Source of the DNA: Eucommia ulmoides
Lineage: Eukaryota > Streptophyta > Magnoliopsida > Garryales > Eucommiaceae
NCBI GenBank assembly: GCA_016647705.1
Contig: CM028325.1
Coordinates: 25,709,474 to 25,773,473 of the forward strand
Direction of reading: 5' to 3'
DNA length: 64,000 nt
Below the pieces are notes generated by a model. The model was not told the DNA's origin and did no database searches. It was given only the letters and a program-made list of their open reading frames with translations. Both the position numbers and the translations under genes were made by a program. This document shows, piece by piece, positions 19,315 through 30,475 of this stretch (the first letter of the stretch is position 1; every line of letters starts with the position of its first letter).

Positions 19315-20560
19315 AGGGATTTATCATAGGGCTAGGAAAGAGGTTAAGTTTTTGGACTGGCTATCTAATGTAGTCCTCGCTGCCAAGGCTAGGAAAAAAT
19401 GATGCCTTTGCATAGATTTCAAAGAATTGAATAAATCCTGCCCAAAATACTTCTTTTCCTTGCCAAGGATAGACATCGTCATAGACGCCACTATTGGATA
19501 CGAGTAGTTGAGCTTTATCGATGCATATGCTGGCTACAATCAGATTCTAATGCACCCTCCTAATAAAAGTAAGACATTGTTCATCACAGACCGAGAAACT
19601 TACTGTTATAAGGTGGTCATGCCATTTAGGCTACGCAATGTCGGAGCAATATATCAACAATTGGTCAACAAAATGTTCAAAGAGGAGATCGAACAAACCA
19701 TGGAGGTTTATATATACGATATGTTGGTTAAAAGTAGTCGATCTTGGAAACACCTTGGGTATCTCCAAGCCTACTTCGACAAGCTCCGAGCTCATCACAT
19801 GAAGTTCAATCCAAGAAAATGAATATTTGGAGTGTCTGCAGGCAAATTTCTCGGGTTTATGGTATCTCAATGCGGTATCAATGCCAACCCCGACCAGATC
19901 AGTATTATGCTTGGGATGGCTTCACCCCACACTAGGAAAGAAGTCCAAATGCTCACGGGAGGCTGGCAGCGCTTAATCGTTTCATATTTGGATCTTCCGA
20001 GAAGTGTCTTTCATTTTTTAAAGTCCTTAGGGGCAATAAGGAATACAAATTAACCAATGAGTGTGAAAAGGAATTCTAAGAGCTCAAGAGGTACCTCTCC
20101 TCAGCTCCTCTACTCAACACATGGAGAAAGGGAGATAAGTTATTCCTCTATACCTCGGCATCCTCTATAGCGGTGAGTGTAGTCTTGGTGAGAGAGGAAA
20201 ATGACATTTAAAGCCCCGTATACTACTCCAGCGAGGTCCTTATCGACACCAAGACTAGATATTCATAGTTTAAAAAACTGGCTTATGCCTTATTAATCGT
20301 CTCGAGGAAGCTAAGACAATATTTTTTTCAAGCCCAAAACATTATCGTTCTGATTAATCAGCCACTAAGATAAATCCTTCATTCCCCTGATGTCTTTGGG
20401 TGGTTAATGAAGTACGGTTTCGAGCTCAACCAATTTCATATTGATTACCGGCCTAGGACAACAATCAAGTGAGAAGTCTTAGCAGATTTTATAATCGAGC
20501 TAACCTTCCCAAACAAAAAATCAAATACTGACCTAGAATCTACCAGGGAGAGTTCTCCCA
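19315..20560 (+). pseudogene. Reverse transcriptase and RT-linked RNase H of gypsy 2, catalytic Asp lost
   Basis: RT reads VKFLDWLSNVVLAAKA, a stop, then LPRIDIVIDATIGYE, a stop, SFIDAYAGYNQILMHPP, MPFRLRNVGAIYQQLVNKMF and EVYIYDMLVKSS (19700-19735). The catalytic motif is YIYD instead of YIDD, a change at 19715-19717. The palm and thumb continue to SIMLGMASPHTRKEVQMLTG (about 19890-19960). RNase H pieces follow (YYSSEVLIDTKTRYS, about 20215-20265; FELNQFHIDYR, about 20420). Several stops confirm decay. By comparison gypsy 1 keeps YIDD. Confidence 0.85.
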
Positions 20561-20589
20561 TTAACAAAGAGACTGGTGAAACCCCCAGC

Positions 20590-20995
20590 ATGGAAACCGA
20601 CCTGCGACCAGATTCCTGGCAGCTTTTCATGGACGGTTTCTCTAATCAGAACGGTTGTAAGGCTAGGATGGTCCTCGTAACCCTAGATAAGAAGACGGTT
20701 GAATACGCTCCCTGGTTAAGATTTCAAGCTACAAACAATGAGGCCGAGTATGAAGACCTAGTCGTAGAAGTGAGCTTAGCATGACATTTCAATGTGAAGA
20801 CTGTTGAGCTCCTGTGCAATTCCCGCTCATGGTTAACCAAGTAAATGTTGACTACCTATCCAAGGACGTAATTATGGTCGCCTATTTGGAGAGGGTAAGA
20901 GAATTGGTGAAATACTTCGATAGAGTTCAGGGAACACAAATTCGCTGAGAAGAGAACAAGCATGCCAATATGTTAGCCAACTTGGCATTCACAGT
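20590..20995 (+). pseudogene. Second RNase H (Tat-type) of gypsy 2
   Basis: Reads SWQLFMDGFSNQNGCKARMV, FQATNNEAEYEDLVVEVSLA, then after a stop FNVKTVELLCNSRS, where the third catalytic Asp has become Asn. The AEYE motif and the first Asp are kept. The region continues to KHANMLANLAF (about 20955-20985), the usual linker toward integrase. It aligns with 2457-2880 of gypsy 1. Confidence 0.78.
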
Positions 20996-21099
20996 AGAAT
21001 ATACCCTAAAACGAACTGTACCTGTGGAATACATGACTGAGCTAAGCACGGTAGCATCGAATGACGTTGTAACCATATGTTCGATCAATACCGAGCTGT

Positions 21100-21975
21100 C
21101 CTGGTTAGACTTAATCACAGATTACCTTGAAAGGGGAACACTACCAAGTGACCGAACTGAGTCATGGAGAATGATGCGAGATATTTCCTCCTCGATGGGG
21201 GTATTATACCAGAAGTCCTTTTCGGGCCCTTACTCCTGCTGTCTTTGACCTAAGGAGGCTAATTACGTAATGAGAAAGGTTCACGAAAGGGTTTGTGGAA
21301 ACCATGCAGTGGGTATATCTCTAAGTTGAAAACTCTTGCGGCATAAGTATTACTTGCCAAAAATGTTGGAAGATGTAAATGAATTCATAAAAAAATGCGA
21401 CAAATGCCAGAGATTTGTCGCCCACCCCCATGCTCCACCGACTGAGCTAGTTCTTATGACCAGTTCTTGGCCATTTGTCCAATGGAAAATTAACTTTTTC
21501 TCGGTTCATTCCCCCAAGGCACCAGCCAAAAGAAGTTCTTGATTGTGGCAATTGATTATTTTACAAAGTAGGTAGAAGCCAAGCCCCTAGCCAAAATTAA
21601 CAAAGAAAAAATCTAGGATTTCTTACGGAAGAGCCTGATCTGCAGGTTCGGTATCCCCAAGGCCATTGTCTTGGAAAATATAAAAGAATTTTACCACATC
21701 ATCTTTACCAACCTTTGCTCCAGATTGGGGATCAGCACACATTTCTCCTCCTCAGGTAATCCTTAGGCAAATGGTCAGGTCGAGGTTACCAACCGAATAA
21801 TCTTGCAAAACCTGAAGACAAGGCTAGGTAGATCTAAGGTGTTATGGGTTGAAGACCTTTATCCCATTCCATTGGGTGTATCATATAATGGCCAGAACCC
21901 CAACAGGAGAAACTCATTTCACAATGACGTATAGGTCTGAGGTCATCATTCCATTTAAGATCGGTATGTCGTCAA
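21100..21975 (+). pseudogene. Integrase of gypsy 2, part 1
   Basis: The zinc-binding region reads YYLPKMLEDVNEFIKKCDKC and continues into PHAPPTELV. The core begins SSWPFVQWKINFF, with the first catalytic Asp as Asn, then LIVAIDYFTK (frame change) and RFGIPKAIVLENIKEF, where the second Asp is lost. The third residue is kept in ANGQVEVTNRI (about 21770-21800). Reading stops at the insertion of element B (21976) within the C-terminal part and resumes at 27459. Confidence 0.82.
21971..21975. repeat. Target-site duplication, left copy, of element B
   Basis: GTCAA directly before the LTR start; repeated at 27454-27458. Confidence 0.93.
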
Positions 21976-22194
21976 TGATAGGTGTGATCCAGCTACGTAT
22001 TTTCAAACCTAATTAAGTTATTTTTTAGCGTTTATATAGTATTTTATTATGTTCTAATTAGTTTTCTTACTTTTTGTATAAATCAGGTATGTGGGGAAAA
22101 AAGATAAGAAACTAGAGCGAAAACAATGAGATTGAACCAAAGCGAGTCGAAGTTACAGTGGATAAACAAGCTCAGAGGCTAAAATAGGAAACAG

Positions 22195-22445
22195 GCCCAC
22201 CGCCTAGGAGGTGAAGAAGCTAAGAAAATAGCAAATGTTACTGACGGACCACCGCCTAGGCAAAAATTCCTCCGCCTAGGCAGAAATCCAGCAGAGAAAT
22301 CAAAGCAGGCTATTGATAGTCCACCGCCTAAGCGAAAATCTAGCAGAATGTGCTTCCACGTCCACCACCTATGTCACCACCCAAAATATTAGCCGAACCG
22401 ACCTAACTCCACCTACGCGAAAATTACACCGCCTAGGCGGAAATC
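22195..22445. repeat. Array of CGCCTAGGCG palindromes in the U3 of element B
   Basis: About eight units of the type CCACCGCCTAGGCGGAAATC, with variants that lose one arm base. CGCCTAGGCG is its own reverse complement. The matching array in the 3' LTR is at 25970-26250. Confidence 0.85.
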
Positions 22446-22483
22446 CCCTGCATAGTCTTGAGATATTTTTAGGATATTATAGC

Positions 22484-22490
22484 TATAAAT
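22484..22490 (+). promoter_or_regulatory. TATA box of element B 5' LTR
   Basis: TATAAAT in GCTATAAATACCCCCTCTCC; the same at 26286-26292 in the 3' LTR. It lies just after the hairpin array. Confidence 0.7.
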
Positions 22491-23656
22491 ACCCCCTCTC
22501 CTCCCCCTTCTCTGGCCTCTCTTGGTTTTTTGAGAACCTTAGCTCATATTTAGGCCTAGGTTTAGGAGTTTTAGAGGTGGAGCTCACATCCCAAAGTGGA
22601 GAAGACGACGAATCGATTGTTAAGCGTTCTTAGCAGTTTATCTTCAGACGAGGCTAAGTTCTTCTATTGTTTTTCCTTATTTCTTTATCTTAGGACCATG
22701 TGAGCATGTTTATCTTGATTTCATTGTTTATACAGTTATGACCACGAGTTAAATATGGATTGTAGTAGGGATTAACACTATATTTATAAATATGTTTGTT
22801 TGGATGATTTCGATGTTGCGTTTGTGATTGTTCTTTGTAGTTTGATTGTATTTATCGTATTGTTTGTTTATCATTATTAGTTAGATAAATGGAGAATATG
22901 GGGTTTTGACAAACCCCATATTCGGATTAGGGTAAACAAACACCACGATTCTATAACCTGGTCGGGGTTTGAATCGTAGACAATCGATGACGTTGAGGAA
23001 AGACTCACGCGAACTAGGGTTGTTAAGACATTGAGGAAAACTTCTTCGTTGACACGCTGTCACGTTATATCCCCTGTCTTACACTCGGGAGAGGTGGCGA
23101 GGGAGTTTTAGAACAAAGATTGTTGATAGGGTAAATACAACGACGATCGAAGGACCCGGTCGGGAGTTGGATTGTGTGGAGTCAATGACGCTGGGCGAGA
23201 CTCACATGACCTAGGGTCATTAAGATGTTGAGGGAGACTTCTTCATTGACTCGAAGTCATATATTCCCCTATCTTACACTAGGGAGAGGTGGCGGTGGAA
23301 TTTACGTACCGTGATTGTCAAATGGGTGGAACACCGTAAACATTAGTAAATTAAAATCGAACATGTATTTGTAAACACGTTAATCCCTAGGAAATTGTTC
23401 ACCCTAAAACATATTAGCATATTAATGTAGTTAATTTAGGTTATAATAGTATTAGTTTAATTAATTAAATACATTTGTTTTCCGTCTAGATAAAGTTAGG
23501 TCACAACAAACGCAGTATTCGATAGTAACGACACCAATTCCTGTGGATACGATAACCCGATCTTAATGATCACACTATACTAAAACTTTGACCTCTTACA
23601 TTTGCGAGTAGTCACATACAAGTGAGAACGGTAAATCCTTTCGCCCGTACAAGTTT

Positions 23657-23674
23657 TTGGCGCCATTGTCGAGG
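23657..23674 (+). other. Primer-binding site of element B, first of three copies
   Basis: TGGCGCCATTGTCGAGGA, six bases after the LTR. Related copies with the same AAGTTTTTGG lead-in occur at 23785-23802 (TGGCGCTATTGCTGGGGA) and about 23846-23863 (TGGTAACTATTGCCGGAT). Confidence 0.8.
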
Positions 23675-23986
23675 ATTGTTTTGTTGATTATTGCCGGAGA
23701 TACGCGGTAACGGCCAGGACTTGAGTTTTAGATAGGAGAAGCAAGTGTATCGTATTCTAGTCCCGTCAACGACGTACAAGTTTTTGGCGCTATTGCTGGG
23801 GATTGGTCGTTAGGCGAATTCAATTCTCAACGGCGTATAAGTTTTTGGTAACTATTGCCGGATATTGTGTTTTGTTGTTTATTATTGATATTGTGTGTAA
23901 ATGACTTAATTTTACTTTAGGCATTTCTTTTGTATATAATTTTTGTTTGTAGTTTTGTTTTTGTTTCTTATACAGGATACTTGGCG

Positions 23987-24064
23987 ATGTTAGATCAACG
24001 GGTATTGATGCATCCCTTTCGACGGGATTCCAAATCATTTTATGTTGTTTGGCCAAGCACATAA
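23987..24064 (+). pseudogene. gag remnant of element B, 25 codons
   Basis: Reads MLDQRVLMHPFRRDSKSFYV and stops soon after. It matches the first residues of the element A gag at 15926. The rest of gag is deleted, with the post-gag hairpin only ~105 bp downstream. Confidence 0.75.
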
Positions 24065-24169
24065 GCCAGTGAGGCGTTTTGTTGTAAGATTGAGCCGATC
24101 AAAGCAAAACGTTGCCAATCTTGAAGGTGTTCTGAAAATGTCGAGCCGAGGACATTAAACCACGCGTTT

Positions 24170-24187
24170 CTTAGGAGGCAACCCAAG
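24170..24187. repeat. Post-gag hairpin of element B
   Basis: CTTAGG-AGGCAA-CCCAAG, the same as in element A except one stem base (G to A). Confidence 0.7.
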
Positions 24188-24189
24188 GT

Positions 24190-25748
24190 CAAATAACTTA
24201 AATTTATTACATCCGACTTGATTCAGAGGCGAGATCCTCTCGCCTCCTAGGTAAGTGTTCTAAACACCTTTCGTCAGCATGCTTTATATTCATATGTTGA
24301 GATTGATGATTGGGATCGCTAAGGACACTGCCCATTTTGAGTTCAGAAGTGATGTATAGTATGTAGTATGTTAGTTTATGTGTTACTGCTTTTCTCGTAT
24401 TGCATGTGTGTTTAGGTTAGAATGTGTTTATGTTTTTGTGTGTTGTTGTTATATGTTGAGTTTTGTGTTCATCTGGGCCGTTACTCGATGATGATAATTA
24501 CCCCTGGTTGCTTTCGAGGTCAAGGGTAATACCCATGCATGTGTGATTTTTTGTACTTGACTATATTTTTTGGTAAAAATTATTGTAGATCTTAATTTTC
24601 ACGGGCACATAGACTCAATGTATTTCTATTCAATTGATTTGAGGAAGATTATTGATTAACCAAATTCATGACACATTAAGGATTCTAGAACTTGATTGAG
24701 GGGAAGCTTGAGGCGAAATCCTAGGCAAGGTAGTTCAGGAGACATGATTTAGGCACTCTCTTTGTTGCTTGAGCCTTTTTAAGCCTACCTTGATACATGT
24801 TTATCCCTCGTCACCCTGTCGAAGCCTAAATGCAAATTCAATTCAAAACACATAAACAATACCATGGCCAATGGATCTTTTTCCAAATCTTAATCGCTGA
24901 ATTTAAAGGCGCATTTAAGTGAATAAAGTTAGCAATTGCAAATGCTACTTAATGTAAGCGGTTAGGTTTAGGGCGAACTTCTAATTGGTTCGGTATTTAA
25001 GTATTCACTTGTTGTTTTTCATTTGTATTTCATACACCCCTTTAATTTTAACAATCAAATAAGTTTGGGGGTGTGTTCGTTGAAAAAAAAAAAAAAAAAA
25101 AAAGAAAAAAAAAACGAATCAAATGTAAATACGGTTTTTATTTCCGTTTCTTTTGACAAGTGAGTACATCGGTCTTAAATGCATGTTCGAGATTGTTTCT
25201 AATCTTTCTATGGGGTTTGAGAGTGAATGTGCCAAGTGTTGAGCCTTAGGTAATGTTAAGTTAACAACGTAAACCCGTTTTCTATTCCAAATTACCCTCG
25301 GCCAAATATTCCTTAACTGAACCAGGCCCTAATGATCTTTATGAACTACTAAGCCTATATTAGTGGAGAGTGGATCCCAATCAAGCATATGGAACTCCTA
25401 GTCCTTCACGGTCCAAGTCATGAATTCCGTTGGTGGATAATCCAATCTGGTCATTATCTAGCTATATTATTGAGTCTCATACTAACACGTTTACAGGATC
25501 TAGAATAGCGTTCACCATTATTGCATGTCAAAATTCTAGAACCACATGGTGTATGTTACCGCCTGAACTCGACAGAACTGGCAGTTGTTAAGGGACAAAA
25601 ATAAATAGGCCGTTAGAAGAAGTCAAAACTCGCATGTTATTATGTTTAGATTTTTTTTAGGATGTTTGTTATTTCATTTACTTGTATTTTTCATTTTAGT
25701 GCGTGTGTTTGGCTCGAGGACTTGCCAAATTCCAAGTTTGGGGGTATT
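24190..25748 (+). other. 3' noncoding part of element B with polypurine tract
   Basis: Colinear with 16970-18528 of element A. A run of 20 A with one interruption lies at 25084-25114. AAGTTTGGGGGTATT (25734-25748) directly precedes the 3' LTR and is the likely plus-strand primer site. Confidence 0.72.
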
Positions 25749-27453
25749 TGATAGGTGTGATCCACCTACGTAATTCTAAACCGAATTAAGTTAGTTTTCG
25801 AGCTTTTATACAGTATTTTATTATTTTTTAATTAGTTTTCTTACTTCTTATATAAATCAGGTGTGTGGGGCAAAAACATAAGAAACTGGAGCGAAAACGA
25901 TGAGATCAAACCAAAGCGAGTCGAAGTTACGGTAGATAAATAAGCTCGGAGGCTAAAATATGAAATAGGCCTACCGCCTAGGCATCCAAACCACCACTTG
26001 GGCGGTGAAGAAGCTGAGAAAAGAGAAAATGTTACTGACGAACCACCGCCTGGGTGGAAATTCCTCCACCAAGGCGGAAATCCAACAGAGAAATCAAAGC
26101 AAGCTATTGACAGTCCACCGCCTAGGCGAAAATTCCTCCGCCTAGGCGAAAATCCAACAAAATGTTCTTCGACGTCCACCACCTAGGCGATCAGCCGAAC
26201 TGACCCAACTCCGCCTAGGTGAAAATTCCACAACCTAGGCGAAAATCCCCTACACAGTCTTGAGATATTTTTAGGATATTTTGGCTATAAATACCCCCTC
26301 TCCTCCATCTTCTCCGGTATCTCTTAGTTTTTGGAGAACCTTAGGCCATATTTAGGCCTAGGTTTAGAATTTTTAGAGGTGGAGCTCACATCCTGAAGTG
26401 GAGAAGACGGCGAATCAATCGTTGAGCGTTTTTAGCAGTTTATCATCAGACGAGGCTAAGTTCTTCGATTGTTTTTCCTTTTTTCTTTATCTTAGGACCA
26501 TGTGAGCATGTTTAGATCTATTTCATTGTTTATACATTTTTGACCATGAGTTAAATATGAATTGTAGTAGGGATTAACACTATATTTATAAATATGTTGT
26601 TTGGATGATTTCCGTGTTACGTTTGTGATTGTTCTTCGTAGTTTGATTGTATTTATCGTATTATTTGTTTAACATGCTTAGTTAGATAAATGGAAAATAT
26701 AGGAGTTTGACAAACCCCGGATTCAGAGTAGGGTAAACAAACACCATGATTCTATAACCTAGTCGGGGTTTGAATCATAGATAATCGATGACGTTGGGGC
26801 AAGACTCACGTGACCTAGAGTCGTTAAAACGTTGAGGGGGACTTTTTTATTGACATGAAGTCACGTTATATCCCCCATCTTACACTCGGGAGAGGTGGCG
26901 ATGGAGTTTTAGAACGGAGATTGTTGATAGGGTAAATACAACGCACAATCCAATGACCCGGTCGAGAGTTGGATTGTGTGCAATCAATGATGCTGAGCGA
27001 GACTCACGTGACCTAGGGTCATTAAGACATTGAGGGGTACTTCTTCGTTGACTTGAAGTCATGTATTCTTCCGTCTTACACTCGGGAAAGGTGGCGGTGG
27101 AGTTTACGTATCGAGATTGTCAAATGGGTCGAACACCGTAAAGGTGAGTAAATCGAAATTGAACACGTATTTGTAAACACGTCAATCCCTAGGAAATTAT
27201 TCACCCTAAAACATATTATCATATTAGTGTAGTTAATTTAGGTTATATTAATATTAGTTTAATTAATTAAATACATTTATTTTTCGCCTAGATAAAGTTA
27301 GGTCACGACAAATGCTATATTCGATAGTAACGACACCAATCCCTATGGATACGATAACCCGATCTTAACGATCATACTATACTAAAACTTTGACCTCGTA
27401 CACTTGCGAGTAGTCACATACAGGCAATGACGGTAAATCCTTTCGCCCATACA
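25749..27453 (+). mobile_element. 3' LTR of element B
   Basis: TGATAGGTGTGATCC ... CGCCCATACA, aligned to the 5' LTR along its length, with an intact palindrome array (25970-26250) and TATA at 26286. Visible divergence from the 5' LTR indicates the insertion is not recent. Confidence 0.92.
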
Positions 27454-27458
27454 GTCAA
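27454..27458. repeat. Target-site duplication, right copy, of element B
   Basis: GTCAA directly after the LTR end ATACA. Confidence 0.93.
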
Positions 27459-27737
27459 CAAGAACGTAGGCCCCCTATGACCGAGCTGAGAGCAAAGCAG
27501 CATTAGCACTAAACCTAGATCTCCTAGAGGAGAAAAGATAATGAGCTCAGGTGTACCAGGCCTCTTATCAGCAAAGGGAAACTAGGTATTACAACAGGAG
27601 AGTCCAACCTCACTTCTTTGACGTCGGTGGCCTTGTTCTCAAGAAAGTTACTTTCGCCACGAAAGATCAAAACACTGATAAGCTATCTCCTACCTAGGAA
27701 GGATTGTAGAGAGTCACCCACATAGTTTGACCCACTA
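27459..27737 (+). pseudogene. Integrase of gypsy 2, part 2 (C-terminus)
   Basis: Resumes the integrase tail: ALALNLDLLEEKR, a stop, then YNRRVQPHFFDVGGLVL, KKVTFATKDQN and, after a stop, RVTHI. These match the gypsy 1 tail at 1425-1690 (LALNLDLLETNE, YYNRRVHPRSFDVRDLILRK, LATKD). The match proves that 21976-27453 is an insertion. It is cut at 27742 by the next solo LTR. Confidence 0.85.
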
Positions 27738-27742
27738 CATAC

Positions 27743-29903
27743 TGTTGGCCCAGTGAAATATCCAAGAGGGAGAGTGAATTGGGTAATTAAAAAATATCAG
27801 AGAAAAAAATACTTTAATAGCTCAAATAATTAATTTCAATCCTAAATTAATTATTATCTTTATATCACAACGGAAATATAAAATCAATTAGGTGCACACC
27901 AAATAAGAAAAATAAATAATGTAAAGATAGTAGCACACCAGAAATTTATACTGGTTCACCAAACTACTCTTGGCTAATCTAGTCCTCCGAGCCCCACGGA
28001 GAGTTACACCCACTAAACTCAAGATCCCTTTAAATGTAGGAACCAAACCCTCACAAAGATTCTTTTACAGGTTTAGAATCAACCTTTACAAATTCTTTTT
28101 CACAAGCTTAGGAATAATTTCTACTTTTTACAAGCTCAAGAATAACTTAATTCTTTTTAACACAAAGGCAAAAGAATCAAAACCTCACAAACACTCCAAA
28201 TATCCTTTTACCCAGTAAGGATTGAACCGTTAGAAAATTCACACAAAATAATTCAATTCAGGAATAATTACTACATCAATCTCTTTACAGAAAAAGACTG
28301 AAACTAGCTACCCTTAGATTAAATACTCCCAACAGTATTTAATCCGTCACTCAACTTACCAATTAAAAATTGATAAGTGATTTTTCTCACTCGGAGCTTC
28401 TACCACCCCAGATAAATTAAAACTCAATTAATATCCCAAAACTAGTGATAGAAAAGTGAGATATTCAAAATCTGATTTTAAACAAAAATGAGTAGCACGT
28501 AATTAAGCACGTAATCAGATTAATTTAAGAAATTATTTAAAAAATATTTTTCAATAAAAAATCAAAAAACAATTTCTAAAGATCAAATTCCAAAAATTAA
28601 TCAAGCAATACTATATAGAAAGTAATTTGGAAAGATCTTACCCAGAATCCAGCGAAAGAATAATTATAGCGATGTTACTTTAGATTTGGTAGAAGCAATG
28701 ATTCTTAGTAAATGATTCTCAACAATGTCTCTTAGAAAAGCTTTCACAAATCTCAATATGATTTCTCTTAGAAAAGCTCAGTATATTCTCTTGATTTCTC
28801 TTAATCTCTCTTAATGATATAAAAAACGCAGATCTATATAAATCGGATTAAAATCAGCTCTCTAACGGCTAGTTCCCATTTGTTATGACACTTAATTGCT
28901 CCTATAGATCCCTTATATCATTAAGACTTCATTTTGGTTTAATTCACTTAATTATGGCTTTTAAACTTTTCAATTAAGTCCCCTAAATATTTCTCAATCA
29001 CAATTAAATAGAATAGAAACAATTATACATACCAAATTGAGAAATATTCAAACGTTATAAACCAAATCTATAGGGATAACATAATATGTGTTTCATATCT
29101 CAAATAATATTAAATCCCTAAAATCTTTCATAAATCCTAACAAAAAAACGACTAGTAACGGCTACTTTCAGATTAAAATCCGGATTTCCATAATATCCTA
29201 AAATGGACACATAAGTCGACCGACCAATATCAACAATCGACCGCTCGATTCAGGATATAGCCAAGCCAAAAATACATCGCTCATCGGTCGACCTATCTGT
29301 CGACTTAGAGATTCAAAGAGTTTCATTTCTCTTCACAGGTTGACTGCACGCTCTGTCGACTTATAGATACAGATAGTTCATATTTAAACACAAGTTGACC
29401 TACTTATCAACTGAAAGATACAAAGAGTTTTCCTTCTTTGTTTGGGTCAACTTACCTGTTGATTTATTAATGCTGGAACCTTTTCTAAACTCATTTTTAA
29501 CTCATTCTCATTGATGTTTTTGTCCCTTTAACCAATTTCTTTCCTTGATTGTCTCCACTAAATACTTAAATTCAATTTGATTAATTATAAATATTTCTTT
29601 TTCAATTTACAGATAGGAGCAAATAATTTAGCTAATTAGGATCCTATTAAAAACACACATATTTATAAAAATTATTTAATTTTTTTTTGTGTCGTGTGTG
29701 ATCCTAATTGGGATATTAAGAGTTAAAATTTAATTTGAGTTGTTTTCCCTAGGTTCTTCAAATTCTTCAACCTCTTAATCCTTTATCATCTTTATTATCA
29801 TATCTTTACCATTTGAAACTAATAAACTGAAACACTTAATCAAACCATTAGTTACACAAAAAACATCAACGTTTAATTGTCCATCAAAGTCTTAGGATCA
29901 ACA
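27743..29903. mobile_element. Solo LTR (family C, copy 1)
   Basis: TGTTGGCCCAGTG ... GGATCAACA, 2161 bp, flanked by CATAC at 27738-27742 and 29904-29908. Ends are 5-bp inverted (TGTTG/CAACA). It matches 41201-43351 over its length, including the passage about AATTTATACTGGTTCACC and the GTCGACCGACC-rich part. No primer site or coding region, so it is a solo LTR. The superfamily and strand are not certain. Short frames inside (for example 27970-28218) are not genes. Confidence 0.85.
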
Positions 29904-29908
29904 CATAC

Positions 29909-30475
29909 AACATTTAGTTGTTTTCCACGGTATCACATATGATTGAAGTTAAACTCTTCTCGGTGTTGCACTTGATTGAGGCGTAGCTTCTCAGTGTTGG
30001 GGATATGGATGGTCATAGGTCCAAGTTATATTTAAAATATGCTCGATATTAAAACTAAGATTGGTGTGAAACTCTGTCAAGTCCTTTGAGTTACAGGTTG
30101 AATTGAAACTCTACACAAGTGCTTAAAAATAACTGAGCTCGGTCCTAGTTCTGAGGTCGTTTAAGTAAGACTGAGCTGATTATATGTCTGGTTCTTAAAG
30201 TTTCAGAAAGGATTAAGTGTTGAAGTTTTTCCAAATTAAATAATAGTTGATCTAAGTCCAGATGATGATGTCAATTAAATGAGGCTAATCAGTTAAGTAA
30301 TGTTTCCAAAATTTATTCAAAAACTTCTAGAAGTTGTTTAAGTGCTTGAAGGTAACCGAGGTAATTTTCAACTATAAGGACGATTAATTAAGATCAGTAT
30401 ATTTGGACAATGTTTACAATTACGTAACTAATGTTTAAGTAACAAATTTGAACACAAGTAGTGGAAATGTACCAA
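29909..30475 (+). other. Gypsy 2 spacer after integrase
   Basis: No ORF or motif recognised between the solo LTR and the antisense ORF. It is GAGCTCGG-dotted and moderately AT-rich, as is usual for the Tat 3' region. Confidence 0.5.

Larger units (their letters stand above)
21976..23650 (+). mobile_element. 5' LTR of element B
   Basis: TGATAGGTGTGATCC ... CGCCCGTACA. TATA box at 22484-22490 with a CT-rich start region; hairpin array in U3 at about 22195-22445; U5 carries the two-step block of GACGTTG..GAAAGACTCACG and AATTCCTGTGGATACGATAA. Confidence 0.92.
21976..27453 (+). mobile_element. Element B: non-autonomous LTR retrotransposon without pol
   Basis: 5478 bp bounded by LTRs of 1675 bp (21976-23650) and 1705 bp (25749-27453), starting TGATAGGTGTGATCC and ending GTACA/ATACA, with target duplication GTCAA on both sides. 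The 2.1-kb interior has a tRNA-Asp-type primer site, a 26-codon gag remnant, a conserved hairpin and a polypurine tract, but no RT or integrase. It must have been moved by a partner element. A relative of element A by its shared interior and U5. Confidence 0.92.

Noticed and set aside
27970..28218. 82-residue frame
   Set aside because: It lies inside the family-C solo LTR and is not kept in copy 2.
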